A stretch of DNA of 64,000 bases from Annona cherimola. Lineage: Eukaryota > Streptophyta > Magnoliopsida > Magnoliales > Annonaceae. The notes beneath the pieces were generated by a model. That model was not told the DNA's origin, did no database searches, and worked only from the letters and a program-made list of their open reading frames with translations. This document shows positions 21,829 to 33,710 of this stretch, one piece after another. Every line of letters starts with the position of its first letter. Position 1 is the first letter of the stretch. The stretch lies in NCBI GenBank assembly GCA_030490835.1, contig CM059972.1, positions 5,858,264 through 5,922,263 on the forward strand. The letters run 5' to 3'. The position numbers were made by a program, and so were the translations under genes.

Positions 21829-22662
21829 TAGGCATGTTAATAGATCAGGTCGGATGGGTTAAAGCCTAATACTAATCGTAATACATTTAATAATTTTAAA
21901 TTAATCATTTTATTAATCCATTTAAGACCTTAAACTTAACTCATTTAATAAACGGGCTGATAGATTGTTAACAAATTGCATATATATTATAAATAATTCA
22001 AAATTAAATTAAAATAATTTAAAGTTAAGTTCGTATTGCTTATAATTATCCTAGTTGATTTATCTACACTAATGGGATACATAACACGACCATATCTTCA
22101 TTGAAAGAGGGTTGTACATGTGACACCCTAGCACAAAGAAGGACGATGACTCAGCAAGACCACGTGAAAAGAGGATAACAATTCGGTGAGACGAGAGAGA
22201 GAGGGGATAGAAAGGGAAACACAGAAAGAGATAAAGAGGAATAAATGGATGGAAGGAGAGAGGAAGAAAGGTGAAAATATGGAAAGAAATGGAGAGGGAT
22301 GGTCCAAGATGAAGAGGGAAAAGAATGATGGGGAAGAGAGAGACAACTAATGAAGAAGAATTTTACTGGCGACACTCATAAACAATGACATAGGATGACA
22401 ATGTTAATGCATGACGAAAGGGAAGACACTATAGATACACTCTCTTAATGGATTGTAAATGGGTTGATGAGTTAAGCTAGTTAAATTAGTTACTAAATAG
22501 ATTGAAGAATTGTAAAATTTTAATCATAATTCATTTATTTAATTAAACAGTTAGACAGGTTGATAAATCATAAATCATTTATTCAATAATTCAAATCAAT
22601 CCCATTTATAAATGGGATTGAAAAGGCCAATTGATGAGTTAACATCATCATTAACACCCTAA
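21829..22662. mobile_element. hAT-like non-autonomous element
   Basis: The left end TAGGCATGTTAATAGATCAG and right end (other strand) TAGGGTGTTAATGATGATGT are imperfect inverted repeats. The flanks are ATACATAC (21821-21828) and ATATATAC (22663-22670), 7 of 8 identical. The interior GA-rich part (22185-22345) gives Ser/Leu/Phe-rich open frames that are not convincing genes. Confidence 0.55.
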
Positions 22663-22969
22663 ATATATACTATCTATCTCAAAAGATATTAGATTTTTGT
22701 AAAATACGTTTTCCAGCGTGATGAATAAACTAGACATGGACAAACATAATAAGTAGTTTGAGTTTAAAAAATATATTTTAAGATAAGAAAAGCAAGGGCA
22801 TTAATATATCTATCCAATTCAGTTTGTATTAATTTCATATTATCGATAAAAGTCGTAGATCCGATTTGTAACTCACGAAAATTACGTAGGCTAACGTGGA
22901 ATTGTCCAGAAGGAATTAGTGATATTTCCGTCCGGACTGAAGAGAGATCCGTTCGTTTTTCGCTCCCAC

Positions 22970-22976
22970 TATAAAT
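22970..22976 (+). promoter_or_regulatory. Candidate TATA box
   Basis: TATAAAT lies in the context CCCACTATAAATGCCAAGC, about 60 bp upstream of an ATG at 23031 and followed by GC-richer exon-like sequence. It is supported only by motif and spacing. Confidence 0.4.
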
Positions 22977-23030
22977 GCCAAGCTCTCTGTAGATTCGCCG
23001 GCGCATCGCATCAACAACTCCCCTTGCGAT

Positions 23031-23274
23031 ATGCACTGCTGGACGCGATCCCGTGCCTTGCCTCACCCCCGCAGGAATCCGACGCAACAGCACCGCCTTC
23101 TTCTCCGCACGCGAAAATCTGCTTTTCCAAGGTAATTAATTCTCTTCACTCTCAAATCAGACTAAGAAATCAATTGCCATAATTTCACCGCATCCATCAC
23201 TCGCCGTTTTCTTCAGTGAATTCCTTGTTTCGGAGGCCGAAACTGCCGATAATCCTCAGCAGCCATGGCTATGA
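23031..23274 (+). CDS. Possible two-exon small gene or gene 5' remnant
   Basis: The ATG at 23031 reads MHCWTRSRALPHPRRNPTQQ and on to a donor (TTTCCAAG|GTAATT, 23131/23132). A good acceptor (TTTTCTTCAG|, 23216) allows an in-phase second exon ending with TGA at 23272-23274, for 52 residues in all. A further donor (AATCC|GTAAGAT, 23343) suggests that the second exon continues as untranslated leader, after which a (CT)n tract begins. The splice signals and rise in GC are real. The protein matches nothing I know, so this may be the leader of a lost or truncated gene. Another frame of the second exon reads YETTADRDRTIFLIFQRNRI, which also looks protein-like. Confidence 0.25.
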
Positions 23275-23353
23275 GACGACGGCGGATCGTGATCGGACAA
23301 TCTTCCTGATCTTCCAGCGGAACCGAATCAACGCAACAAATCCGTAAGATTCT

Positions 23354-23357
<4 letters not shown>

Positions 23358-23391
<34 letters not shown>
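23358..23391 (+). repeat. (CT)n microsatellite
   Basis: A pure CT run of about 17 units lies just downstream of the candidate exon 2 donor, as often seen in plant gene leaders. Confidence 0.9.
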
Positions 23392-23398
<7 letters not shown>

Positions 23399-24947
23399 CT
23401 GCATCTACTATTTCCGTTTCGGATTCCGACGCGCTTCCGCCGTTACATTGAGACGGACTTGCTTAACCGTTACGACCTTCTGCTATTTTTTTTTAAATAA
23501 AAATTTGGGGCATAGGAAATAGAAATACTACAAAAAAACTCTTTACCAGCAAGCGAATTTTTTTGCTTGATTAATTTCCTTACTCGTCGGTTAAAATTAA
23601 GAAAGACAGTTGCTAAGATGCACATCTGTCATCTGTGCCCGATTTGCGCTCGATCCATCGTGATTTAGCTTTGAAATTCTACAAAGAGCAGCTGAAATAC
23701 GCGCAAGTGCGCACGACGCCACCCCAACTTGGACATTGGGGCAGTTTTTTTTTCTTAGCTTATTTATCCGAGAGAAGAGATCCAACTCGTGGGTTGATCG
23801 GGACCGTTGGTTCGATTGCTGTCACGTGGAGTCCTGATTTGCAAGGATACCGCGAAGGTTCTGTTAACACGGTTGAATAGTATCGTCATAATTAACGGAT
23901 AAGATTGCTAACTAGTTCCAAGAATGCATGTGATTTACACGCTGTGAGACTCGGATTTTCATCCCTTCCACACAGCCCCAACTAGAAATGCAAGACAATA
24001 AGTTTCTCACTTGCAAATATTTATAAATTATAAAATTTGAAGAAGTCGTAATTAAATGTACGTGATTTCATGATGAATATTTAGGTTGTGTGCGGTCCAG
24101 ACCAATATTGGATAGAGTTATCAACTTAATGTTGATGACAAATCCATTCAAGGAGTTTAGTTCGCAGTGTTTAGACATATCAATAAGGCAGGTGTGGTTT
24201 AAGTCCAAAAGTTTTTATTATGATAAAATTATATTGTATGTATTTTAGCAACTTTCCATATCACCTTTTTTTTTTTTATATAGAAACTTTCGATATTACT
24301 TAGGTTTACGCAATTGCTAAGTTGTTGAAGATCTTATTCCATTAAAGTATATTGTATGTTTTAGCTATTATAAAGATGGATTGGACTTAATGATACAATT
24401 TTCCACATACAGAGTGATGTGCATTTTTAGTTATAAAGTACAAACTCGATTGATATTCTAATATTTTCGATATAATATCTCTACATTTTTTTCTGATGAA
24501 AAATATCTCTACATTTTGCTCATGCCTTTTCTCTTCAAATTAGAAATTTTCGGGCTAATAAGATTAGATAAGGTGCATTGTATCTAGTATAAAATTATTT
24601 TAATTTGATATAATAATATTTTAGATGCAAAATCTCTGCAGGTTATTTAAGCTTTATGTTACAAACTTGTATAAATAGCTGGATGATGTTCAAGTTGCTA
24701 CGTTGATTTTGTTCTCTAATTTTTCTTGCTTATTAGCTTTTTCTTGTATGTTTGATCAGCAAAGCAACGACATAGTTATATAAAAACAGACATTATTCGT
24801 CTAAATTAGCTCACGTAACTTCCCAAGAAAGGAATTTTTCTGGTTATAGTGTAATCTAAAAAATCTTATATATTTTAGTTTTATTTAGTTTCGATTGATA
24901 CCATTTCTTTTTTTTCAGGCATTACTTTTTTTTCCCCCTTTCGCCGA
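23392..24947. other. Unassigned DNA
   Basis: No gene is supported. The open frame at 23635-23880 lacks any recognisable domain. The rest is AT-rich. Confidence 0.5.
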
Positions 24948-24956
24948 AACAAATAC

Positions 24957-25366
24957 GGACTCCGATTCAGTGCTCCCGGGAGCGTGCAATGCCGCATGCT
25001 CCCGGGCGCATACATATATATTTTTTTATTTTTTTTTGAAAATATTTTCACAAAAATGTTAGCCAAAGTGTATTTAACATATATATCAATTTTTACCATT
25101 TTTAGAGATTTTTAGATATTTATTTTTGATTTTTGAAAATCAGTGGCATTTTAGTAATTTAAAATTACGTAAAATGCCACTTATTTTCAAAAATAAAAAA
25201 TAAATACCTAAAATACTCCAAAAATGGTAAAAATTTACACACAGATTAAATACACTTGGGCTAACATTTTTATGAAAATATTTTCAAAAAAAAGTAAAAA
25301 AAAATATATGTATGCGCCCGGGAGCATGCAGCACTGCACGCTCCCGGGAGCACTGAATCGGGGTCC
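24957..25366. mobile_element. Foldback MULE-type MITE, copy 1 of family A
   Basis: This is an almost complete palindrome. Left end GGACTCCGATTCAGTGCTCC, right end (other strand) GGACCCCGATTCAGTGCTCC, followed by the palindromic GGGAGCGTGCA and GCATGCTCCCGGGCGCATAC blocks. The flanks AACAAATAC (24948-24956 and 25367-25375) are a perfect 9-bp duplication. The centre is TAATTTAAAATTACGTAAAA. A closely similar copy lies at 39197. Confidence 0.9.
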
Positions 25367-25375
25367 AACAAATAC

Positions 25376-26466
25376 TGAGTATGTAGAAATGGGCAGTAAT
25401 TGTGCGAGTAGAAATTTTGTGGTACGTGTCCATGCACGATGAGGCCCGGCAAGGGAACGACACCGGTTCGCGAGGGCACCGCCACTAGCTGACTTTTTAC
25501 TTGCATATGTTGACCTAATTCTATCAAAAAAAAAAAAAATTCTTTTCAAATTTTAGTCTAGTTTTTCTTTAAATTGTATTTTTAAATCTTGAACTTCATT
25601 GCAAGTTACTAATCCAATTCAATGGTTTATATTCAAAATTTATTAATTTTTTGCTAAAAATTATTTGACCTTTTCAATTATATAAATATTGAATCAAAAT
25701 TTAGCTAAAATAATTTTACTCCATTCACGAAAACTTATATCCATGCATGAATTATTCTTTTACGATAAAATTAATATTTTGAGCTTTTCTTGAATATACC
25801 CACTTTGTTTGAAGTAAATTTTAAAAATACTCAATCTGTGAGTTAATCCTGTTGGTTTATATGTAAAATTACTAATATATCAATTAAATTTTAATACAAT
25901 TGAAATTTTGAATATCATAATTCACTAATGCCCTAATTGTACACGAGCTTTAAATTTGAAAAGTTCTATTTTCATTTATTTTATTTTATTTCATCTTTTA
26001 TTATTTTAAAACAAGAGTATTTTGGGCATTTAAAAGAATTTAATTAATGGTTTTTAACAAATTAAGTATTTTTGTAATTTTTTTTTGATAAAAAAGTATT
26101 TTTGTAATTAACTGCAAACGTTGTAGATATATCTAAAATTTTGAAAATGTAGTAGATATATTTAAAATTTTGAAAACGTAATAGGTATATTTATGATTAA
26201 GGTCACATAGAGTAGGTGTTTTTGGAAAAATCATAATATTTTTCTCTTATTTATTTATAAATTTAGAAACCAAGGTTTAAAAAAATTAAAAATTAATATG
26301 AATATTCCTAAAATAGTTCGACAAAATTGTAGTGGAAATTAGGTTTGTAATAAATTTATACTTAATCGGGGGCTCTAATTGCACTTCACGTTGATTCTGA
26401 ACCGTTCGTTAGTTCCAATCACTGTCATTTTTTCTTCATTGTACTCCACGAGAGTTGGAAGTTCGC
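25376..26466. other. Unassigned AT-rich DNA
   Basis: No gene or bounded repeat is recognised. Short local repeats (TTTTGAAAA with GTA near 26130-26190) occur. Confidence 0.5.
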
Positions 26467-26474
26467 ACTGAGGG

Positions 26475-27111
26475 TAAGGGTGGGAATTGAGGCGGGTCAT
26501 ACCGGGTTAAGGTTTGCCCAACCTTGACCCTACTTTTTAAAAATTGAGTTTGACTATCCTTTTATACCGGGTCGGGTCAAAAATACAGGTCAAAAAAGAA
26601 AATTTTAAGAATTTATATACCTATCAAACATAAGTATACATCTATACTAAATTTAAATATTATACGCTTCAATATTTCACTAATTATTAAAAATATACAT
26701 AATTAAGAAAATGAAATATTTGAAAATATAGTATAAGTTTATTAAAATAGGTTAATATATAATTACACATAAGAGTTATTTATGTATAAAATTTTTTATT
26801 GATTCTTATATTGCTTTCTGAATAAATCGATTTTTCTATTGTTGATAGAATTGAATATAAAAAAGTGAAGATTTTGAAAGAAAATAATAATAATATTTAA
26901 ACATAAGTTTAGAATTTTTAATAAATTAGTATATGCGGGTCGGACTCTTCGGGTCAGAACGTGATCGACCCATCTCGACCTTATTTTTGAATTCGGATTA
27001 AAATTTTTAACTCATTCCAATATTGAGTCAAAAAATACTAATTTACTTAGCCAAAAATAGATCGGGTCAAAGTCAGACCATGGGCCGACCCCGCCTCAAT
27101 TCCCGCCCGTA
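26475..27111. mobile_element. hAT-like non-autonomous element
   Basis: The left end TAAGGGTGGGAATTGAGGCG and right end (other strand) TACGGGCGGGAATTGAGGCG pair well. The flanks are ACTGAGGG (26467-26474) and TCTGAGGG (27112-27119), 7 of 8 identical. The sub-terminal repeats are rich in GGGTC, as in the other hAT-like elements here. No transposase is visible. Confidence 0.7.
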
Positions 27112-27344
27112 TCTGAGGGCGCATCCGAGTGAGAGAGGCTGTTGCACTAGCTGGTCAAAATCCGTTAGAGCGGGGATTCAAAAGTCGCCGTGTGACTCGC
27201 CGTTATTTTAACATCTTCCAGGTAGTCAGCTTTCGCGAGTGGACTTTTTTTGCAACTTGGGAGTCAGTAGCGTGCTGGTCGCACCAACTCCTCCCAACCA
27301 CTCATCAAATCCAACTGCCACGTGTCCATCACCCTGAAATAGAT

Positions 27345-27660
27345 GGACATTGGCTCAATGCAACTGGGTGTACTTCACCCTTTTTTGTTTATTTTTTTGA
27401 AACTTTTTTTTATGAAAATATTAATTTAAGTGTATTTAATATGTGTATAAATTTTAACCATTTTTGGAAATTTTTAGATATTTTTTAAAATCAGTGACAT
27501 TTTTTATTTTAAAAAATTCAAAAAAATATCTAAAAATCTCTAAAAATGATAAAAAAAATTATACACATGTTAAATACAATTAGATTAATAGTCGTTTAAA
27601 AAAAGTTTCAAAAAAAATAAAAATGGGTGAAGTACACCCAGGTGCATTGAACCGACATTC
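27345..27660. mobile_element. Foldback MULE-type MITE
   Basis: The left end GGACATTGGCTCAATGCAAC and right end (other strand) GAATGTCGGTTCAATGCACC differ mainly by C/T and G/A changes. The arms continue through GGGTGTACTTCACCC and GGGTGAAGTACACCC. The flanks GAAATAGAT (27336-27344 and 27661-27669) are a perfect 9-bp duplication. Confidence 0.85.
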
Positions 27661-27729
27661 GAAATAGATTGTTGGCTTATGGACGGTGAGGCTTATTTTC
27701 CGCTGGGTTTTTGTTTTTGCTTTTTAATC

Positions 27730-27993
27730 AGTTTGTGTTTGGAATTTGAAAAAATTTAATTTTTTTTTTTTGAAATGAAAAAAGTGATATGACATGATAA
27801 AGTTAATAATGAGAAATTAAAAAATAAAGTTAAAATAAATGGAATAATTGTATAAAAAATTATAAATAAATGATTGAAAAGTAGTATAGTTATATAGAAA
27901 AATATAAAAATAAAATATAATTAAAAATAAGATAATTGTTAAAGAAAAAGTTTTAGATGAAATGTTTTTGGTAAATAAATACCAAATACACCC
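27730..27993 (-). repeat. Tourist-like MITE
   Basis: It runs from TTTGTGTTTGGAATTTG to ACCAAATACACCC, with the AAAGTGATATGACATGATAA interior in reverse family orientation. Confidence 0.55.
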
Positions 27994-28254
27994 ATATTAG
28001 GATAGCACTTTTATTACAACTAAATCAAAATTTTGATTTCCTAAAAATAAAAACATGAATTATTAACTACCAAGTTTATTGATGATGGTTGATATGTGGT
28101 ATATGTGACCAACTATTGGTAATCAAAATTTTCATTATCATCCAAATTTTAACCTTTTAAAATAAATTTTCTTTTTCAAACATCAAAATTTTTATACGCA
28201 TCCAATATTATGTCATGTGGATTGTAACGTTGATTAAAAAGTTTACTTTCAAAT

Positions 28255-29060
28255 TGCTGCAATGGAAAATTTTGAGAGAATAAAATCATGAGTAATTTGC
28301 TTTAAATTGTGATGGAGTAATATGATATGATATGAGTAATTGTTAATATTAACAAGGGTAAATAAAGTAACTGTGTGAAAAATGAATTAATAATTGAAAA
28401 TATATAGTATAACAAGAAAAGTAAGATAACTAACTAATTAGGATGTCAAATTATATTAAAATGATGAGTGGCTGGTGAAATTTTGTTTTTTCCCTTCATT
28501 TGCCAAACAAGTCCTTGTTCCTTGATTAACATGAACTGCTAATCACATATAAGAGGATGTTTGTTAACATATATGTGAGTGAGAAATGTCCTATTCTTTC
28601 CATTTTTCAACAAATCATTTAATATTTTAACACCTTATTTTTCTGATTTTATCTATATATTGCAGTCATTTTTTTTCAACTACATTCTAACAACCATATT
28701 TATTTCAATTTTATCCATATTGTTTCATATTAATGACACAAATATTAAAATATTTCATTTTCATACCATCTTATAATCCCACAAAAAAAACTTCCTAAAT
28801 GTTCCCTAAGGGTAGGTTAAAAAACTATGGAATTGTGAGATGTGGTGAGAAGTAGAAAAAATATTTTGAAAAATATGTAATTTGCATGAAATAACAGAAG
28901 AAAAAATTGAAACAAATAAGGTTGTTAGTAGGTAGTAAGTTGGGAAAATGATTAGAATACAATGATAAAGTTAGAAAAATAAGATTATTAATGGGATCAA
29001 TTATTAATTTTGGAAACCATGGTACCAAATTAATCTATCCCACTCCACCTATGTATCAAA
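28255..29060. repeat. Cluster of worn MITEs
   Basis: Three adjacent blocks (about 28260-28520, 28558-28805 and 28807-29050) share fragments of the two MITE families: TGATATGATATGAGTAATTG, a CCTAAATGTTCCCTAAGGG junction, and GGAATTGTGAGATGTGGTGA. The individual edges are uncertain. Confidence 0.4.
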
Positions 29061-29077
29061 ACAAAGGTGTTAGTTTA

Positions 29078-29898
29078 TAGGGGTGCAACTCGGTCCGGGT
29101 ACCCTCGGGTAGGGGTGAAACCTACCCTTACCCATTTTTTAAAAACTTCTACCCTACCCTATTTTAGACCGGGTCGGTCCGGAGCCTACCCTACCCTATT
29201 TTCTTAAGAGCGGGTCGGTTCCGGTTCGGTTCCAAATCAGTTCCATTAATAATATAAAAGAAGATTTTGGAATGGAGCTCCGTTTGAGGCAGGTGAAGCA
29301 TTTTGATGTTCTATAATTCACAGTTAAAGTCTCACAGGAATTGGTCGGGATCCACCTGTCACCTAATTTTGATGTACAACATGCTCAAGTCATACAATCA
29401 CACTTGCTCAACAGACATAATACAAATTCCATGTGAGGCTGAAGGCATCAAAAAAAGGTTTCCAAGTACTAGGTCTAGATGAGCTTACCGACGGCGATGG
29501 ATGCGCTGGAAGCGGATGTGAGGGCTGCGGCCGATGGGGGGCTTGTCTTCCCCGATCTTCGATCTCGTCGTCGAAGGAATGGAGGAGTCGGAAGAGGAAG
29601 GAAGAGAACGACGGCGTGTGCTTGATCACTCGAACTGTTAGTCGTCGACGATCGAACGAAGGGAGGATAGCGTCGGCGTGTGCTCGATTTTGACGGCATC
29701 TCGACGTTGGCAGCTGTGACTGCTGTCGTCTGTCAAAGGGCGGGAAGGGCCGATGGGCGATTGAGAGAGCTTGAGAGAGATTGAGGGAGAGAGTGAGAGA
29801 GAGCTCGATAAAGATCGAGATAGAGAGAAATCGAGAGAGGGAGAGAGACAGAGAGAGATCGAGATTTGAAAGAGAGAGAGAAACAGAGAGATTGAGAT

Positions 29899-29956
<58 letters not shown>

Positions 29957-30035
29957 AGCGAGAGAGACAAAGAGAGAGCTTGAAAGGGCGACGCCGGAAG
30001 GGAGACGGGAGACGGGAAGTGACGATGTCGAAAAG

Positions 30036-30080
<45 letters not shown>

Positions 30081-30570
30081 TGTAGCGGCGCTAGGTATCC
30101 AGGAGCTGGAAAAATCGAGAAGGGGGAAAAGCGATGGACGATGGATCGAAAATGCAGAGGGGTACTCGGAAGGAGAGCAAAGGGAGATGGATCGATTTCG
30201 AGGTCGAAGCCAGCATGAGGCAATCATGGCTGTCATGCAGAGCAGTCGGGGTTGAGAACGAGTGAACGACGAGAAAAGAAGAAGTCTCGAAAGATCGAGA
30301 TCTCCATCGCCGACTGAATACGAGGGGTTTGGTCTTGGAAAGGGGATTAGGGCTACCACTGAATATAAGATATATATATATATATATTATATGCAATCCG
30401 GGTCGGTTCCGGGTACCCAGCACCTGGAACCGACCCTACCCAAATTCCTACGAGTATTTTAGAACCGGAACCGAACCGACCCGGTGGGTAGTAAAATCGG
30501 AACCGAACCTACCCTATTTAGGGTACCCATCGGGTCGACCTGTGGGTACCCGGACCGACTTGCACTCCTA
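29078..30570. mobile_element. hAT-like element, 1.5 kb, 8-bp duplication
   Basis: The left end TAGGGGTGCAACTCGGTCCG and right end (other strand) TAGGAGTGCAAGTCGGTCCG are inverted repeats, followed by repeated GGGTACC/GGTAGGG sub-terminal motifs. The flanks TTAGTTTA (29070-29077 and 30571-30578) are a perfect 8-bp duplication, diagnostic of hAT insertion. The interior 29440-30340 is GC-rich with (GA)n tracts (about 29898-29952 and 30038-30075) and several overlapping open frames on the minus strand. None has a recognisable domain, so I read this as captured or repeat-rich filler rather than a transposase. Confidence 0.85.
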
Positions 30571-30578
30571 TTAGTTTA

Positions 30579-31679
30579 TCAAAAAAAAACAAACGTGTTA
30601 AGGTGGATTTCTTCGGTGCTTCGGGATCATTGTAATGGTTTTCGTCATTTTCCATCGTCCAACGCACCCGGACGAAAAGATTCGAGTCTAGAAATTGGCG
30701 TACCTGCTTTCGTCGAAAAATAACGGTTCTCATTTGTTTCAATTGTAACGTGTGTTTGCAACGAGTTTTTATAACTTGTTATAATTAAAAATCAGTCTTT
30801 GTAAAAATGATCCAAGTTTTAAAACAAAAAGTTTGCACTCGAAAATTTCACGCGTGCTCAAACTGTGAAATGAGGTGGAGGACGTAATGACATTTTTATT
30901 TTTATTTTTTTTCATTTTCAATATATAATAATATGCTTTTTTTCATTTCTCATATTACTTTTTTTTATTATCAATATAGTCAGGATATGAAACCAGATTT
31001 TATTGAAGTGATTTTATGAAACCTTTTTTATTTTTGAAATGTTAATTCTTAATAGAAAATCAAATTTGTTCGTTGTATTTAACATCATTTGCTTAGTTAG
31101 GAGACCAAGTTTCATCATAATCCAATATGGGAATGGGTCACATTTGCTCAAAAATAGGTGCATTCATGTGTAAATTATGAAAAACGCTTAGATCTATTCA
31201 CACATATATTAAAATATAACAATACTTTATAAGATTGTTTATCTACATATTGTTAATATTTTAGATTATTTAAATATTGAAAAAATTACTTTAAAATTGA
31301 TATTTTAATATTGAACTACTTTATTAGGTTGATTTTACACATTTACAGATGAGACCCATGTGTAGTGAAATTAAAAAAAAAAGGCTTTCCAGAATACTAT
31401 AAATAATGCTAAATATAATAAATGGAGTGAATTTTTTATTATCCATTAAAATTTTAAAAATAAAAAAGTTTCATAAAAAATAAGTTTTATAGAAGCCTCC
31501 CTACAATATATTTTTCATATCCCAGTACACAACCATCATTATTGATCCCATCATCGTCCGATTTCACAATTGCAAGCTGGCTCTCATGCCTGTGGAATAT
31601 TAGATGGTGTACCAGGCCCCTTACGTTCCGGGCTCTTACCCATAGCGCTTAGCTCGTTGTCCAGGGCCCGAGCTACTCT
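30579..31679. repeat. Unassigned DNA with a hairpin-family repeat
   Basis: The part from about 31040 to 31490 carries the motifs GAGACCAAGTTTCATCATAA, GTGTAAATTATGAAAAACGC and ATAATAAATGGAGTG of the family found at 59210-61300. No gene is seen. A GC-richer stretch at 31560-31680 is unassigned. Confidence 0.45.
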
Positions 31680-31687
31680 TTCCCATG

Positions 31688-32400
31688 TAGGGGTGCAACT
31701 CGGGCTCATGAAACTCGGGTTCATCTCGACCATAACCTTAACCCTATTTATAAAACATCAGCTCTAACCCTAACCCTAATCCTTTTTGTAAAACCTGAAC
31801 CCTAACCCTATTTTTGAAAATCGGGTTCGGGTTGAGTTTCGGGTTGGAATTTATGTTGACGAATTTACATTTTATTTAAAAGTGATAAGTTTAGAATTTT
31901 ATATGAATAAATAATAATAATAAATCATGTAGGTAAACATAATAATATATAATCAAACTAATATTTTTTTAAAAATAGTAATATAAAGAATATTTCTATA
32001 AAAAATTTAACAACAAAACTAAGATAAAGGAAAAAATTAATAAGTGTAAAAGTGAATGATAGAAATAAAAGATAAATATAAATGAAATAATATACTTTGT
32101 TTACAATAAAATTACAATATGCCAAATATGTATTCAAATATAGATATAATAATATAAAATATGAAGAATATAAAGAAATATTGTTTAAATAGTATGTATA
32201 TAATATTTTTTTTAATAAATATTAAATAGGGAATCGGGCTCGGGTTCAGGCTCACTCGAACTCTAACTATATAATATTTACAAATCGGGTTCCTCAGGTT
32301 CGGATTTTTCGAGCTCGGGTTATAAAAAAAGTTTCAACACTATTCAAAATCGGGTTCGGCGGGCCAGGTTCGGGCTTACCCGGTCCAAGTTGCACCCATA
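31688..32400. mobile_element. hAT-like element, 8-bp duplication
   Basis: The left end TAGGGGTGCAACTCGGGCTC and right end (other strand) TATGGGTGCAACTTGGACCG pair. The flanks TTCCCATG (31680-31687 and 32401-32408) are a perfect 8-bp duplication. The sub-terminal DNA has many TCGGGTT repeats. A CCCTAA-like stretch near 31765-31812 is part of this, not a telomere. Confidence 0.85.
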
Positions 32401-32408
32401 TTCCCATG

Positions 32409-32841
32409 TCATTCGCCCATGATGTGTTGTCTACTGATGAGGTAGACATGCTTTGACAGATGACGACGAAGAAACGTTGTGAATTGCAGGTCTTCATCTC
32501 GGGACAAGTAATAAAAATTATCACCCAGAAATTATACAATCTTGGCCACTATTCGTCCCATGAGTAAAGGCCGACTTCTCCAGTGAAAGGTCAGATTGGG
32601 TGAGCACCCAATTGGAAAGGAGCGTACTAATTTCCTAGTAATGATTCAGTGATGGAGATGTCAATTGTCATGTTGCCCTTTTAATTTTATTTTGAATTTT
32701 TTTAAAAAATCTATACCATGTTTATCTGTATATATCTATTTTTGATCCAAAAAAAAAAAAATATATATATATATATATATATTAAAAACTACTATATACT
32801 TTTTATATACTGTACATTTTTGAAAAAAATTAATAGTTATA
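32409..32841. other. Unassigned DNA with (TA)n
   Basis: No gene is recognised. A TA microsatellite lies at about 32760-32782. Confidence 0.5.
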
Positions 32842-33121
32842 GGGTGTGTTTGGGAATGAATAAAACTTTTTGTGAAAAGTTTTGAAGAATAAAAGTTGTC
32901 AAATGATGTGATATGATAGGGATAATAATGAGGAGTAAAGAGGATAAAGTTAAAATAGATAGGTTAGTTGTATAAGTAATTGTGTAGAAATAATTGAAAA
33001 GTAGGGTGGTTTGTGTTGGAATATGTAAAAAAATAATTAAAAAATAGAAGAGTTGTAGAGAATGAAAAGTTTTAGATTGAAAAGTTTTAGGTGAAAACTT
33101 TTTGTCATTGTCAAACACCCC
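32842..33121 (-). mobile_element. Tourist-like MITE
   Basis: The left end is GGGTGTGTTTGGGAA and the right end GTCAAACACCCCC. The interior AATGATGTGATATGATAG and TAATAATGAGGAGTAAAGAG is in reverse family orientation. ATA is found on both sides. Confidence 0.65.
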
Positions 33122-33701
33122 CATATATTCACCAAAAAATGCCAAATTTTTATAAAATATAAATTTCTAGTAAAAATTTAAGTTGTATAAAACAAAATAT
33201 AAGTTGATCGAAAATTAATAGTAATTCTTAGTAACATGATAATATAGAAAGGCATAATCTTATTAACTTGGGCTAAGGAATGACATACTTTTTTCAAATT
33301 TGGAGTAATAACATACTTAGCTCTAGCCAAAAAAATATATTTAAAATTTTCTTTCCTTTTTCGTAAATTTGTTAATTTATTTGTATTCAATATATAAACT
33401 AAGTTTTACCACTTTCTAAGATATGCATATATTTTTAGATTTTTAAATAGAAATTTCCATACTTTGACTTCATCGAATCATGGGGCATAATTTCCTGCTT
33501 ACGTGTTTCATTAGGGTGAAGTCATAATTTAATTATTTTAAATTAGGTTATAAACTTTTTTCACAATTATAATATCTTTAATTTATTTAATTTTTTAACA
33601 AATGTATTTTGATGATATTATCACTTGTTGTGCTTCTTTATTAAGCCATCTATTGCCGCACCCTTTCAATGAACGAGTCCTTTGTGCCCATTTTGTCAAT
33701 G
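33122..33701. repeat. Unassigned DNA, worn foldback remnant
   Basis: TTAACTTGGGCTAAGGAATG near 33263 and ACATACTTAGCTCTAGCC near 33311 recall the GGCTAAG terminus of the 38227/62310 family. A core GTTTTACCACTTTCTAAGAT follows. It may be a rearranged remnant. Confidence 0.3.
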
Positions 33702-33710
33702 GTTGGTGAG

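Noticed and set aside
23635..23880. Open frame of 81 residues
   Set aside because: It has no recognised motif, no splice context and no homologous repeat; too short to support.
29408..30423. Open frames up to 271 residues inside the hAT-like element
   Set aside because: They are dominated by Ser-Leu repeats from (GA)n, overlap in many frames and show no transposase or other motif.
31765..31812. CCCTAACCCTAA-like telomere repeat
   Set aside because: Only a few imperfect units are present, and the plant telomere unit is CCCTAAA. The stretch fits the sub-terminal GGGTT-rich repeats of the hAT-like element.
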